A stretch of DNA of 64,000 bases from Hyposmocoma kahamanoa (GCF_003589595.1 NW_020653415.1:962475-1026474); one strand, 5' to 3'; numbered from the stretch's first letter, positions 1 through 14,400 are shown. Numbers and translations are program-made. The notes: generated by a model not told the origin, from the sequence alone.

Positions 1-227
1 AAGAGAGTTAAGAAGAGAGTCAAGAGCGTAGCAGGTGGAAGTCCATGGGTTCTGCCTACCAACGGTGGGAGACAGGTGTGATGATAATATGTATGTGTGT
101 TTAATTGTTATTTTCTTAGCGATTTCGTTTTGTGAATATTTTTAAGAAATTTAATTTTTTGATTAAGTTTTATTGAAAGTCAGGATGTTTTACCATCATG
201 ATATTCAATTATTTTTTGTGAAATTAC

Positions 228-380
228 TAGTTTGTTATAATTATTAAACAAACATCGAACACTTAGAAAAAAAATTACATCAATCCGGTTGGATTCGAAC
301 TAACGTCTCCCAGCAAACCGTGTCAGACGCTATGCCAACTAAGCCACGAAACGAACCAACGGACCTCACGAATTTTCCAT
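228..380 (-). repeat. tRNA-derived SINE remnant
   Basis: Read on the minus strand, this stretch has an A-box-like TGGCTTAGTTGG and a B-box-like GTTCGAATCC at tRNA spacing, followed by an AT-rich tail. There is no closed acceptor stem, so it is a SINE head and not a tRNA gene. Related copies lie near 10500-10570, 45170-45290, 48290-48380 and 49010-49120 (minus) and 48510-48600 (plus). Confidence 0.6.
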
Positions 381-984
381 GTGTTTATTGCAGATATTTA
401 TTTTTAATCTTTTTTATTTTGCGTTGTATTTTGTCGTTAATTTCTCGATGTTTATTTTACTGATATTTATTTTTACACATTATGTTTTATTCCTTTGTAA
501 TAATGGTCAGAGAAACTCTAGATAATCACCGAATTTAAGTGTTGACTGTACACACGGCTTGGCACTACCGTGCAATATTGTGAAAACATAACGGTTTTCT
601 TATATTCTTGTAAAGATACTGTTGCACGGTGGAACCGTTAACTAGGTGAATTACAAGACAATGTCTGCCGTAAAGATATTCTGGTTAACTTTGGTTCGGT
701 GAATGCGGGACAATTGCACTTGAGTCTCAAGTTTTTGTGTTAGTTTTGATGTACAACAATTAATGCTCGTGTAGTTAATATAAGGAATTAGTTTATAAAA
801 ATTACGCATTATGGCCGAAGAGTTACTTCAAATTTAACCTTTGCTGAAATAAGGAAAAGTAATAGTAAATTGAATTTTCTTTGGCGTGTTAACGGTGTAT
901 ACAGCAACGAGTAACTTTGAGGTGAGTAGTAATATTGTGTTTATATATCACGATTTTTTACTATCATGATATTCAATTTTTAGT
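381..984. other. No gene recognised, AT-rich
   Basis: AT-rich sequence without a supported exon. A short start at 662 encodes a hydrophobic N-terminus of about 13 codons, but its possible splice donors do not leave the phase gene A needs. Confidence 0.4.
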
Positions 985-1272
985 AGCAGTAGAACTCTGA
1001 AAGAGTTCGTCCAGGGTTGTACTGCCACCTTACCTATTTCTGCCCCTAAGCAGTAATGTCAGCATATACGTTCCGGTTTTAAAGGGTAAGGTGCTGGTGA
1101 AGCTACAGACACATGGGACTTGTTAACTTATGTCTCAGAGTGACGGGCGCAGTGGCAGTGGCCCTCTGATCTTTACGATTTAACGCTCTAAGTGACCAGG
1201 AGTGAACAGGAGTGTAGTTTACTATCAGGCGCACGACGTATTCGTCTCAATACTTGATATTATAAAAAAATG
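985..1272 (+). repeat. SINE family A copy
   Basis: This stretch runs from GAGTTCGTCCAGG to CTTGATATTATAAAAAAA. Recognisable relatives lie at 13872-14170 and 18178-18403 (plus), and at 20866-21125, 23470-23590, 47180-47465 and 53500-53750 (minus). Internal words shared by the copies include CTTATGTCTCAG, GACGGGCGCAGTG and ATCAGGCGCACGAC. The A-rich end and dispersed occurrence in both orientations indicate a SINE. I did not identify an RNA polymerase III promoter. Confidence 0.7.
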
Positions 1273-1574
1273 TATATGTTTTTTGTGAGATTACTCCACT
1301 AGTTTGTTACTATTAACAACACAAAATAAAAAGGAATTTCAAAAAGAAAAGAAAGACAAAAATAATTTTCTTAGTGTTCTATCTTTGTGGCAAGTTATTA
1401 TTTTTTTCTATTTGGTCTGAATTAATTATTCCACATGTCGTAGAGTCTGCCGTTGCCTCCCTATAGGGTAGACAGACAGTGTAACTAAGTGAATTCTTAG
1501 GTAAACACTTCCTGTCTCGTACCTAATGAACATGTTGGTAATAAAAAATTCGGGGTTTTGTACTTACTTGCACA

Positions 1575-1700
1575 GCAAAGTATAGTACGTGTGTATGTGT
1601 GTGTGTGCGTGCGTGCATACGTGCGTGCGTGCGTGCGTGCGAGCGTGCGTACGTGCGTGCGTGCGTGCATGCGTGTGTGTGTGTGCGAGTGCGTGTGCGT

Positions 1701-1757
<57 letters not shown>

Positions 1758-1767
1758 NNNNNNNNNN

Positions 1768-1814
<47 letters not shown>
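1575..1814. repeat. GT/GTGC microsatellite with assembly gap
   Basis: An irregular GTGC/GTGT array passes into pure (GT)n and is broken by ten N at 1758-1767. The gap marks an unresolved array length. Open frames across it, rich in Cys-Val, are artefacts of the repeat. Confidence 0.95.
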
Positions 1815-1817
<3 letters not shown>

Positions 1818-2126
1818 TTGTTTGTAAAAGTAACTGTCCTTTACAAAATTAATACATAATTAATACAAAAATAAATCTTAAATGGGTAAAATAGGGGATA
1901 AAATTTTGTATGGAGATTCAATATAACTATTCTAAGACGTGGTCGCGGGCATCTAAAAAACATTACAGTTCTCCTTAGATAAAGTACATCGTTCTACAAA
2001 ACGGAGTATTCAGTTAGACTATGGGATCAAACGACTCTCGCTTTTATATACATAACCTTAAAACTAATAATACATTATATTTTTCGTAACATGTATTTTA
2101 ACAATAATCTACTCTAAGTCAGTCTA

Positions 2127-2301
2127 AGGGTCGTATTCTAGAACTCTGCTCAATGCTCAAGTCAGGGTTTGAGCAGACTTGAGTATGATTTCAAGCACTG
2201 GAAATACGACCCAAACGGCAAGGACTTGAGTATGATTTTCAGTGCTCACTGCAATACTCAAGTCCTGACTTGAGTATTGAGTAGAGTTCTGGAATACGAC
2301 C
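2127..2301. mobile_element. MITE with long terminal inverted repeats
   Basis: The left end begins GGGTCGTATTCTAGAACTCT and the right end finishes AGAGTTCTGGAATACGACCC, a near-perfect inverted pair. Variants of the same arm (ACTTGAGTATGATTT, CTCAAGTC) recur inside, so most of the 175 bp can fold back on itself. There is no coding potential. A short TNA-type target site may flank it. Confidence 0.7.
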
Positions 2302-4039
2302 CTCAGTTTGACAATAAATGCTGAAACAAAAGATGTTTAAATTTACTTTTCTAATTTCAAGTCCAATAACCTCAGGTAAATTGTTTAGTAAATATGGAAT
2401 ACGTTTCTGTAGATTAATTTCTGATACTACAAATTTACCAGACGTCATTGACCTTGTGTTACAGTTATTGATAACAGGATACGAAAATATGTTTCTGTAG
2501 ATAAGAGTAAAGGATCTTAAGTATATATTTTGGAATGAAAATGTTTTTACAAACATTGCTTTAGAATGTTAAAAATCGCGCAAGGTTATCACCTACATAT
2601 TTATGAATTTCAGTTTTGCAAAATATTAAACAGATATTCTCTTGCAGCTGATTTTGGTGAAAAATGACGGCCACCACAGCTGTGTCATTGACGCATTCGC
2701 CGCTAGTACGCGCCTTTCCTTTAATTATTTCAGGTAATACAAATGAATGAATGAAATATTCTTTATTGCACATTAAAAATGACAATGACAAAACAGAAAT
2801 AATGTACGTTTCACAGGGTAAGATAATGTACAACAGGCTGCCTTATTGCTAAGTAGAAATTTCTTCCAGGCAATCTTAGAAATTTAACAGTTGGAATGGG
2901 GGTGCAACCAAAGAATATCTTGTAATGAAAGTGTTATAAATAAACACACTACTCATCAATAAAGTAATTGTATAAACTATAATATCAAATATATACATTA
3001 TTAGAATAAATACCGCATACTGCCATTTTTAAACATTTAAAACGTTGTAGCTTTTTTAGGAAAATACGCTTTTTACTCACGCGCTTTTTAGTTTGAAGCG
3101 TAAAAAATCGTTTAGAAAAACGTTTAAGGGCGTGCATAGACGTAAAACGTGCATAGACTTTTGTGTTAAAAAAAGCTTGCAACGTTGTGTTTAAGTTAAG
3201 TAAGTTTATTTGTAAAACACGAGTTTTATTTTTTTTTACAAAATTATTATTCACATTGACGAATTAACTTATTTAGGAAATATAAATGGTGGGACTTGAA
3301 ACTTAGGCACGTTGTAAAAAATGAAATTGTTGAGTACAGAACCGATATGATCTCGGCCTCGTAGCGTAGGCGGGCGAGCATTCGCTCGGGCGGCCCTCTT
3401 CCTATAGCGCGGTAAGTCTTCGTAACCTGATAATTCATTCGGACATTGTGTCACAAGGACGGTACATAAGAAATTCTGAACTGAGGCTATATTAAAAAAC
3501 TGAGCTGTATCCATGGTATAATAACACAAGTAGCATACAAGCGTAGCAGAGCGGCTTGTATGTGTGGATAGCCGCTGCGTGCCGTGTATAGACGCCCATA
3601 TTCACATAATCTCACAGTGCACTTGCGTTGCATCGCACCCGTCGTCAATTATAGAATTGAAGCGGTCGTTCGGTGTTCAAAACATGATATCAAATAGCAG
3701 ATGTGTTTATTTTTGTTTGTGGTAGTTTGAACAGGAGTGCCTCAAATTCAAAATTGTTCAGCATTTAATTTCTATTTTAAATTCGCAATGCTGATATAAA
3801 AATATTAATACTTATATTGCAACCTGTAGGTACAACTACGCTCCGAGCGAAGTGTAGGTACTTACGCGCTGAACAGGCGGGAGTTTATTTATTTATTTCA
3901 AATGCAAGTCATAACAATACACGTTCCATTAGGTTAGTACTTATTGCTATGACACCCCTCAGGGGTATGGCACTTAGTCGCCACATTTTGGCTCACATTA
4001 TTGTTCACACATTACAAAATATTAGATTAAAATAACATG
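2302..4039. other. No gene; dispersed repeat debris
   Basis: No exon of any recognised gene is visible. The stretch holds a LINE-like 3' tail near 2745-2840 (TGAATGAATG, then TTTATTGCACA). A block at 3530-3640 is partly repeated in inverse orientation at about 42320-42470. Confidence 0.4.
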
Positions 4040-5523
4040 TCAGTTATCCATCATCCGCCTTCGTCAAATACATAAAACAACATAATTTAACCAAAAACTA
4101 CGCAAGTTTGTCTATATAAAATTCATTTAAGTTATAATATCACTTGTCAATTTTTAATTTTTTAGTGAAATTTCTGTAATTTGTCTCACATCTTAAGGTA
4201 TTCGGGTAGTTTATTGTGAATCTTTATCGCATTATAATACGGACTATTCTGATAGATGCTTATGTACTTTGCGGAAGGCTTAATATATTCATGTATCTAG
4301 ACAGTTTTATAGAAGTGGGTACAGCACTAATGAATAGTTCACTATTTTTTCTAATAAATTTAGCCATTTCAAATATGTACATAGAAAGTAGGGTTAATAT
4401 TTGTAATTTTTTAAAATGTGGTCGAAAAGATTCCATCTGTTTGATATTCGTGATGATACGTACACACTTTTTTTGTAGAATAAGGAGATCATTCACCTGG
4501 GTACTGTTTCCCCATAGTATCAAGCCGTAATTTAACCATGCAAACGCATACCCGTAATAGGCTGACAAAGCTGTTTTTAATTTGTGACACATTTTAATTC
4601 GTGTAAAGCGTAGGTGAATTGGGAGATTTTCATCTTAATTTTTTGTACATGTGATTTCCAATCAATATGTGAGTCAATTTCTATTCCTAGGAAACTACTT
4701 GTAGTCACTTTCTCAAAATTTTTATCGTTTGTTTACACATAAATTTAATCCTAAGTCTGACTTTTGTCGTGGTCTAAATTCTATAATTTTCGTCTTATTA
4801 TAATTTATTTCTAAGTTGTGTTTGCTAAGCCAGTTCGTTACGTTTTTAAATGTCTGTTCAAAAAGTATGTTGAAGTTTTTGTTATACTTGAAAATAAGGG
4901 AGATATCGTCTGCAAATAAAGTACATGGTGTGTGTATCTGTTTAGGTAAGTCATTTATGTATAATATAAATAGAATACATCCCAGTACACTACCCTGGGA
5001 AATTGAGGAGTTTATACATTGACTTACAAATAAATGGACGACGGGTCTAATACAAAAACCACGAAAAAAATGTCCCAAGTCAACCTATTTAAACGTAGTG
5101 ACATGTAAAGGAATATGAACAAGCTTAAACGTTGAATTTAAATTGTAATGTCATCGCAGTACTGTCTAATTTTGCTTGCTTCGCTGTCAGTCGAACAAAC
5201 GAAGACTAAAGCGTGAATGACGCTCTGTATACGATTTTAACGCTCTATAAGTTCGGACACTTTTTAGCGCGGACCCGACGTCAATATAATTGTAAGTCAA
5301 TGAGTTTATATAAACTTTATTTGACCTTTATGTATTTGTTTCCCCCGTATTTGTGTTTTGACTCTCAACTTGTACGTACTGTATTCTATTTTTTAAGTAG
5401 GTGTATAACCATTTAAAGGCGTCACCTCTAATACCACTGTCATAAAATTGTTTTCAGAAGAATGTCATGGGAAACTTTATCATAAGCCTTTGTCATATCA
5501 ATTATCCTACTTACATTTATTAT
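4040..5523 (-). mobile_element. Non-LTR retrotransposon (LINE) fragment
   Basis: On the minus strand, 5523 to 5425 encodes the RT stretch DMTKAYDKVSHDILL. After an inserted element, 5016 to 4722 continues with SQGSVLGCILFILYINDLP and the catalytic motif FADD. The stretch 4592-4260 carries a C-terminal RT-like segment (WGNSTQVNDLLILQKKCVRI). Frames are broken between the pieces, so it is inactive. The order of motifs fits a jockey/CR1-type LINE. The 3' boundary near 4040 is uncertain. Confidence 0.75.
5017..5302. mobile_element. hAT-like MITE nested in the LINE
   Basis: The ends are CATTGACTTACAA and TTGTAAGTCAATG, a perfect 13-bp inverted pair. The element is flanked by an exact 8-bp duplication, AGTTTATA, at 5009-5016 and 5303-5310. 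It interrupts the LINE reading frame and is therefore younger than that LINE copy. Longer and shorter relatives with the same ends lie at 9196-10406 and 50225-50447. An 8-bp duplication suggests the hAT superfamily; the P superfamily is an alternative. Confidence 0.85.
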
Positions 5524-5652
5524 ACTGTGCCGATGCCGAGGCCCGAACGTTTGTAATTATTGTTCCGCCCGTGAGGCATACAACGCTTAAAAAAAAGGTA
5601 GGGCTGTAAAAAATGTCAACTACTTTTACTTACGAGATTATGATTTTTCCAG

Positions 5653-8401
5653 GAATGTTAGTGAATAAAATAGGCCAAGACTATGACTACAAAGACATTT
5701 ACTATGTGGTGGTGGTGGATTGCGGTTCCAGCGGTTCCAGGTTACATGCTTACAAATTCATTCTGCCTAAAGGATATCGTAGGATCGGTGAGTAAATAGT
5801 TTGGTTAAGTCACAGTTACTTTTTGTTGGAGAGAGTTGTAAGAGTTTGCAGTACATTGTGTTATAGGGGCAATGAGTAATCAATTACGAACACAAGGATA
5901 TTCCAAGGCGAATATTTGTAATCGCCGTGTGGCATATAATATAAGAATTTTTTTTATCCAAGTGATGGAACGCACATGTCGTGCACCCGGTGGCAAGCGA
6001 CATGCCAATCCATAACAGGCCCATATCTTTCGACATAAGGTTTGTTTATAGTGCTTCTCCCTATCAACCTCTTGGTTGTTCGGGAAAAACACTATGACCT
6101 GTGCGAGCGAGCCCGCACAGGGCCCATCTAAGTCAGGTCCTAACTCCAGATCAGCCCGTTTGCACGGACTTTATCCGGTTCTCTGTAAGGCTACTGCCTT
6201 ATGTCAGCCGCCCCGGGTGCACGTACAGCACTCTCTATTTTCCAGATAGGTACCGGAGCTTTAGGCACGGTCACTTCCCGACGTGCTCTGCGCGACTAAC
6301 GGTTATCACTGCTTAGTCGCCGACTCTAAGTCGACTACCAAATCTCCTCATTGGTGGCGGAGCTGTTAGGCACGATCACATCCCGACACCGAACGAACGG
6401 CGTCTCTCCAGTTCCTAAATTCCTACGCGGCCAGAGGGACCGGAGGATGTCGAGCACATCCTCTACTAGCTCTCCGGGCTAGTGCCAGAGATGACAGGCA
6501 GCAGAGTCTTGTGATAATGTCCGGACATAGCTACCGACTTAAAGGGCAACTCACGTATCCCGCGCGTCTCTTCGCCTCAGGCCCTCAAATTGACCGCTAC
6601 TAAGATCGCTAGCTGCGCGCGGGACAAACGCCCCAGCCACATGCTACTGGGCCTGATGAACATGTTCATCTCGGCAGCTAACCATAAACCCCGTCGAGTT
6701 CATACCCAAGTCCGGGACCCCAGTGACGCCCATGAAGGCGTATCACTGGCGGAAGGTTTGGCTCGGACGCCCGCCGTACCCTGGTCTTGCCGGGGAGCCC
6801 GTAGTCTCCCCGGAAAAGTCTATCTCTCGGGTCGCTAGATAGGGCCAATCCATAACAGTTGAAATACCACTCAGAGCTTTAACTAAGAAAGACCTGAGGC
6901 CACTGCGCCTGTCACCCTCACATAAGTTGATATGTGCCTGTAAATATGTTACATGTAATAACGTCCACTGTATTTACCCTAACAAATAAAATAAATAGTT
7001 AACTGCATTTTGAGGTCCCGGCGCGAGTTTTTCCGCTCTTCTTGTAGGCAGTGCGAGAGCTTACAAATAAAAACCTTACCGCTTAGTCATTATCATAACC
7101 GCTTTTCGATCGTAAGATATGAATACAGCCTAGTTTTACTGCTACTTATACGTGGGGTATATAGAAAGTTTCTGGAACTGTATACTTGTCAAAGAAAAAA
7201 AAACAAATATGTAATTTGAAGAAGGAACTCTCTGTGAGTAATGAGACTGTCATTTGTTTTTCATTATGGCGTCGTTTTGAAAACTGTGAGTCGCTATTAC
7301 AATGAATTTTAGTTCATTTTTTTCCATCCTCTAAGAATTTCACTGGTGAAAATTTTCGCTCCATGATTTGACTTAAGTCAACACGAGAATTGTCAGAGAC
7401 TTCAATTGGCATTTGGTGATGAAGCCCCATGTCGTCGGTGCAAAAGATATCGCATGTGCATCTGAAGGTTCGGAACTTTACAATCGATGGATACCGCGTG
7501 ATTACCAGAAACGACTGCGTGCATAGTGGTGCCTTAAAATGATAAAAAAAGTTTAATGGAGGACAATCATTGGCTGTATATAATATCGTGACAGCTGACG
7601 AAACCTGAGTGTACTGCTTTGAACCGGAAAGAAAAAGCCAGTCCGCACAATGGGTCTTTCCTTTTGAAGATTTGCCGACGAAAGTTAAGAAAGGTCGGAG
7701 CACTGGTAGGAAAATGGTTGCGTCTTTCTTCGGGCAAATCAGGACATTACACTACGTAGCATTTGAAGACCAAAGGATAGTACGGCAGATTGGTATGTGA
7801 ACACCTGCTTGCCCAGAGCGTTAGAAAAAGTTCGCAAAAAGCGTTCTCGAAGCAATATCGCAATTCATCACGACAATGCCTCTGCACATTTCGCTAACAT
7901 AATGAATGCATATTTGAAGGCCTCAAATGTGGAACTAATGACCCATCCGTTATACAGCCCAGACCTTGCACCATGCGACTCTTTTTATTTCCAAAAGTCA
8001 AAGACAAACTTAGAGGTTTACGATTTACAAGCCAGAAAGAGGCGGTGAAAGAGATCCCTACGGAAGACTGATCCCACTGTTTTTCACAATGGATCCAACG
8101 AATGCAACAGTGTGTGAATAGCGAGGGCATATACTTTGAAAAACAATAAATCTATTATAAACATAATATCTGGTCTTACTTATCAGAATTCCGAAGCTTT
8201 CAGTATTACCTAAGTATAAGTAAGTGTGATGAAACATATATTAAGAGGACTATAACTGCCTCCATTGCCGAACGGTTACAATACTTGTCTGCCACGCAGA
8301 GGTCCCGGTTTTGATTCCCGGCTCGGGAGAAATATTAATTTCTCTCGTGAGTTGGGTGTAATTTGTGGTGGTCAATGTGTGTGAGTTTCTCTATGAATGT
8401 G

Positions 8402-8434
<33 letters not shown>

Positions 8435-11400
8435 TGTTTGCCTATCTCTATTGCACAAAGTCGGACAATTGTTCATCATCAACCTATCTATACGTCCCAC
8501 TGCCGGGCACGGGTCTCCTCTTAAGCGAGGGATAAGGCCATAGTGCGTCATGCTGGTGGGGAACTTAACACGTTTTTGGAGGGTTGTAAACCTTCTTTGA
8601 CGTGCAGGTTTTCTCACGGTGTTTTTTTCCCCGAAATACTCAATTTCAACTTACATTTCGCACATCAATTCCGAAAAACTCAGAGATGCGAGGCTGGATT
8701 CGAACCCACGGCTTCTGCTTGAGAGGCAGTAGGTTAGATCTTCAGGCTATCACGGCTTTTTTGGTTTCTAAGATCGTATCTATTAAAATGTATCTGTAAT
8801 GGATCTGTTTGTACATTTTAGATTAGACAATAATTAAACTTGGCGGTACTTACCTAGAACATTATATATTATCGCGATTCACAATCCAGTGGAGGTAGAG
8901 ATCTTTCGGATGAATTCTTCTTTTCAGATTCTGAAAACCTAAACATAGATGATGAACTATACGCTGCCATAAAACCTGGACTCTCGAGTTATGCGGATAT
9001 ACCAAAAGTAGGTGCAAAGGCCATTGTTGATTTGATAAAAGCGGCAGATGTATTTGTACCAAAGGAAATGAAAGCAGTGACTCCTTTGATAGTACGTGCG
9101 ACAGCTGGTTTGAGAGTATTACCTGAAAACAAAGCTGATACACTGATAAAGCATATTCGTGAAGCTATTTCTGAGTAAGTTTATTCTTTATTAAACATTG
9201 ACCTACCAATAAATCGACATCGGGTTCGCGCTTAAAAGTGTCCGCATCTATAGGGCGTTAAAATCACATACAGAGCGTCAATCGCGCAACAGTCTTAGTT
9301 TGTTCGAGTGTCAGCGCGGTTGCCAATCATGCAGTACCATATAATAATAACTTGTAAAAATTACTGCAGCAAAGTGTAAAAACAGGGTTTTGTACCATAT
9401 TTTCACTAAACAAATATATTGTGTTATCATAGTTCTCATTTAAAAATGTTATTTTGTACAGTTTTATAGTATTTAATTTATATATAAATGAATCGTAAAT
9501 ATAAATTACAAAAGCACACAAAATAATCAAATAGCTAACTGTCTTTTTCTACACATTGCGTGCGCAAAAGATGGAAAGAGACCCATTGTGTCAATTTCAA
9601 GAAGCTTATATATAAACTTCTTGGTCATTTTCAATTGTTCGAACCACAAGCGATTGAAATATTTACAACAAAGAAACTACAGAGTCGCTTTAATTTTAAT
9701 CTTATTTTTAAAATGATTTTTAATCAAACGTTTGCAATAACTAACAAAATATTGTTGTGCTCGTTTTACGGCTTGGGATTACCTATTAGAAATCAGAAAA
9801 TACATTTGCCCGAAATAACGTTACCTCGACTTTTCATAATGTTAAATGTATTTTTTTTAGAAAGATTACAAAATAAAAACTAATTTTGTCTTTGTGAAAA
9901 GCACTAAAATTACACGAAAGCGGTTTTATTATAAATCGGTTTTCGGGATTACGGATATTTGAGTTTACGTTTAGTTGGAATATCGGTGCATTTACACACT
10001 TGTTATTTTCACACTTGTAGTAATATTTGTATGTATGTATCTGCCCAACTGTTTATTAAATTCTTTAAGTGAATTTGTACAAAATTCGACATCTTAATAT
10101 ATAAAAAAATTTATTAATATTTACGATAAAGGCTACTCCATCACTCTTGTGTTCAAGTAATTTTCAGTCGAAGCTAAGTATGGTGCATTTTGTTAAATTT
10201 CCAGTAGAAGCTGAATATGGTGTTTTTGGGTCCTTAAATTGTTGCAAGCAAAATTAGGCAGTACTGCACTGACGTTACAATTTAAATTAAATTTTTTAGT
10301 TTTTTATATTTCGTTACATGTCACTACGTTTGTATAGGTTAATTCGGCCATTTTTTTCGTGGTTTTTGTTTATTAGACCCGACGTTCATTTGTTGCTAGG
10401 TCAATGTTATTAAAATTGACTACTTTAAGTTTCGTTGTGGTAAAATTTTTAATATTCCAGAGTATTATTATTGATACAAGAAACGCAAGTAAAACTTCCT
10501 TTGACCCGACTGGATTCGAACCAACGTCTGTCGCCTCAACGTGGTTCCCGCTCGGCCCGCTGAGTTACGACATGAGCAGATCTTTACGAACTTCTCTCTA
10601 CTTTATCGTTGCCAATCTTTGGGTTTTAAAAGGCTTTTATGCCATGACGCCACCTGAGAGAACTTATGAAAGTTTTTTTACTCAGCGTCGCAGAGTATCT
10701 TCTGGAATGTTAACTTCTTTTATCATTTTTACATAATTTAGCCATTGTCCTTCAATAGATAAAGTTAGAAAAGACGTAGTGATCCCTTTCAGTCAATAAA
10801 CATACAATGCAATATATACCAAAAACATTGGTATAGTAGGCACTGTTTGAAGAAGTTATATTTTCAGCCTTGGCTATCCAGTGAACGAAAATAGTGTCAA
10901 AATACTAAAGGAGTCAGACGAGGGTATCTGCATGTGGTATGCGGTTAACTTGCTGACTGGTGAGTGTGGGAAAAGATCATTCCTTTATTTTATTAAGTGG
11001 TTTGCTCTTTCTATCTAGGCTTCAAGGTCAAAACGAGCCCAAATATGACAAAATAATCACTACTGAGACGCGATTTCATTCAGAAGATACCTGTTTAATC
11101 TTAAATATATTTGTGTAAAAGCTCAGAGTTCCAAAACCGCAATTTTGAAACCACTGGTCACAGTAATTCCATTAAAAACCCACAGACATTGAATTGCAAT
11201 TATGATAATATTTGTTATTCTGCTAAAACATTGAATCAATCTTGGCACTTGAATCTCTTTTTTTTAATATTAGTTTTACGGCGTCCAAATAAATCCATCA
11301 AGCCAATCTTCAACGACTTTTTTCCATATCTTTTTAAATAGTGTGTCTGAGACTTTCTTCATTGAATATATTTCAGGTATTTGTTTGAAGGTATCTATAT

Positions 11401-14400
11401 CTCTCCAATGGTGAAAAGAATATATGCATATACATATGTATTCATAAGTCTTCGTATTCTGCAGTAAAGATGGCAAGAGGCGGGGGATGTCTTCTTCTTT
11501 ATAAATCTTTATGCCTATGTTTGATATTTGGTCACGAGATTGGGAATACACTTGAATCTCAACAAAGTGCAGTGAATGGCAATGACGGCATTATTTTTTT
11601 TTTGTTTTCCTTAGTTCCGCATGGAACAGGCGACGGTCAGAGACCATACTGCCTAGTAATTAGCTTCTCTTTTCTTCAGTATAAAATGTTTCGATTTAAA
11701 TCTTCAGTATAAGATCCTTCAGTTTAAGTCTTCAGTCACTAATAATCGATGTTGCCTTACTAAAACTTGACATGATAGTAACAATTAGTAAACTATGCCA
11801 TCGACGTAGTGAAGCCATTGAAGAGCAGAATACCATTAAATTGCAATGGTAGTTGGATAGTAGCTTGATGGTTAGCCACTACGAAACTTGCAGAATACCA
11901 AATGTACAAAATCCTACCATTGACAATCTATAGACACACAACTGATGAGAAAAGTAGCAAAAGTGGGCCCATTATAATGATCTGACGCATAATGCTTTAG
12001 TTTGTATTGTTAACTGCATTAACTAATAAATGATTTATCTAGATAATCTCGGAAAGGGTACAGCAATGACATCATTAGAAATAGGCGGAGCGTCAGCTCA
12101 AGTAACTTACGCGGTGAACAACGACGACATAAACAAATATTCAGCCAATGACATATTTATACGACCTGCTGTTTTCAGCACTACACTTTTCTCTCACAGG
12201 TAGTTTTTTATTTAAACACTATACATTCAGCGACATTGCTTTTTAAGTTTCCTCTAACGCTATCACATTCTTTTCCAAGTCACCTTTATCAACTTTTGTC
12301 AAACCGGTCACATACACTTGCAATTTATCTATCTACCCGACCGTGTACGCTCATAGTGGCCACTTTGAGTCCTAGTTGGGTTGATGAAGATGACTTATGA
12401 GCCAATCTTCACGACGAGCATCGTGCACGTTGAGGGCACATGAGTACGCCACCAACGTAATTAAGGGCCTTCATCTCGTGACGTTTAGCATCGAGTCAGC
12501 TTTACGCTGCTCGTGGCCTCTTCACAATCCTAACTCAACTGATATTCTTATGGTGTCATCATGCCTTTGCATCTTTCTTGCTTGTTCAACTGCACAGAAC
12601 AAACGGTTTCCTTTGCATGAGCAAAGTTAATAATAAATAATGGATAAAGATTTTTCTTTCGTGGTTTATTTTGCTTTGCCATCCATCACTATTCTGTGAT
12701 GGTCACTTTCATTACAGACTGCGCACATTTTAGTTTTCTTGCTTCTATAGTATAAACGTAAGACAGAATATGTAACTAAAATATTGGATATTTCTGTTTT
12801 GAGACATAACATCATTAAAATTTTATACTCAATTTCAGTTTCATCGGACAGGGTATAGGAGCAGCTCGTTTCGGTTCCCTTCAATTGGAGTCTGGTCATC
12901 CTGAACCACAGGAGCTGTATTTGTCCGTGTGCCTAGACCCTGCTTTGTGCGAGCATGAATTTAATTTTTTTGGCCAGCTTGTGAAAGTCAGGTAGGTCGG
13001 TATAGAAATACAAATAGATAACAATTTGTAGTAAACCTTGTTAAACATCCGTAAAATTTACTGAACCTAGCGATTAAGTCGCTAAAGCGACAACACTGCC
13101 CGTGAAGGAAAACATCAAACCACAAAGATTTTTTTGAAGTTGTTATTGCTATACTGCTACCCAAAGGTTACCTGCACCCATTTTACGGACGCTGTCGCTG
13201 CAGTGTAGTCAAGTTCCTAGTATTTAGTTAGTGCTTACTTGTCATTATTAATCGCTATATCATGATTTGTAGTTTTACACTAACCTAATACTAAGACTTA
13301 TTTTATCATGCTGTGTACACTGTTTTTGGAATGTGGTCTAGGTTATTAATGTATCAAACTGTATCTGTTACCATGTGATGATTACATTCTGTTTGTGTAC
13401 CTTTAAAATAAAATAAATGATATTAGTTTTAAATGAAAACAGAAAATCCCGAAAATCCCGGTATTTTGTTAGCTGAAAACCAGTTTCTAAAATTGATGAT
13501 TACCCGGTTAGATCGGTTAACCGAGTAACCAGTTTGCATGCCTTAAACATGGTAAGACCGAGGAAAATATTTGAGGTTACTTGTTTTGAAGACGCGAAAT
13601 CTATTCATTTTGATACCTGAAACCTTGCTTACGGAGACTTGGTTAGTGTTATTATTCTTTTTTAGCGGAACGTCTCGTAAGGGTTTGAGTCCAGAGGCAG
13701 TTTTTGCGCGATGTCGTGAGATAGTTCAGCGGTACATCAAAGTTACGATGAAATCTACTAACGTCGAGAAGGTCCCTACAGAGAACGGCGTCGCCGCCAT
13801 GGGATACTTTTACCATTTTTCCAACGACGAAGGATTTATTAGTAAGATATTAATATTGTATCAGTAGCACTAGAGCTCCTAGTGAAAGAGTTCGTCGGGG
13901 GAAGTACTGCCATCTTACCTATTTCTGCCGCCAAGCAGTTATATCATCATTACTGTTCCGGTTTTGAAGGTAAGGGTGCTGGTGAGATTACAGGCACACG
14001 GGACTTGTCAACTTATGTCTCAGGGTGACGGGCGCAGTGGTAGTAGTGTTAATTAAGATTTTTGTTATTTAAAATTTTGAGTGACACTGCAACTGTTATG
14101 GACAGGCGTGTAGCTTACCATCAGGCGCACGACTTGTTCGTCCCGTCACTTGATATTATAAAAAAAAAATTGTTTCACATGAAGTCGTTGTCATGCTTCG
14201 ATTTTTATCTAATATATCGTAAACATTATGCAATTAGGTAGTTAGCGGAATTACAATGTTTAAAAACTATTTTAATTGCCGCCATGGCCGAACTGTTACC
14301 ATGCTGGTCTGCCACGCAGAGGTCCCAGAGAAATATATGTGTGGCCTACATTTATTTCTCTCGTGAGTTTGGGTGTCATTCTGTGGTTGTCTATGTGTGT

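Noticed and set aside
662..700. Short hydrophobic start MSAVKIFWLTLVR as leader of gene A
   Set aside because: The nearest GT donors leave phase 0 or 2, while gene A's next exon needs phase 1, and it is about 5 kb upstream.
1558..1859. Three overlapping Cys-Val open frames
   Set aside because: They are translations of the GT/GTGC microsatellite and cross an N gap.
6590..6838. 82-codon plus-strand frame in the GC-rich insertion
   Set aside because: GC-rich DNA gives long open frames by chance; no domain and no neighbouring support.
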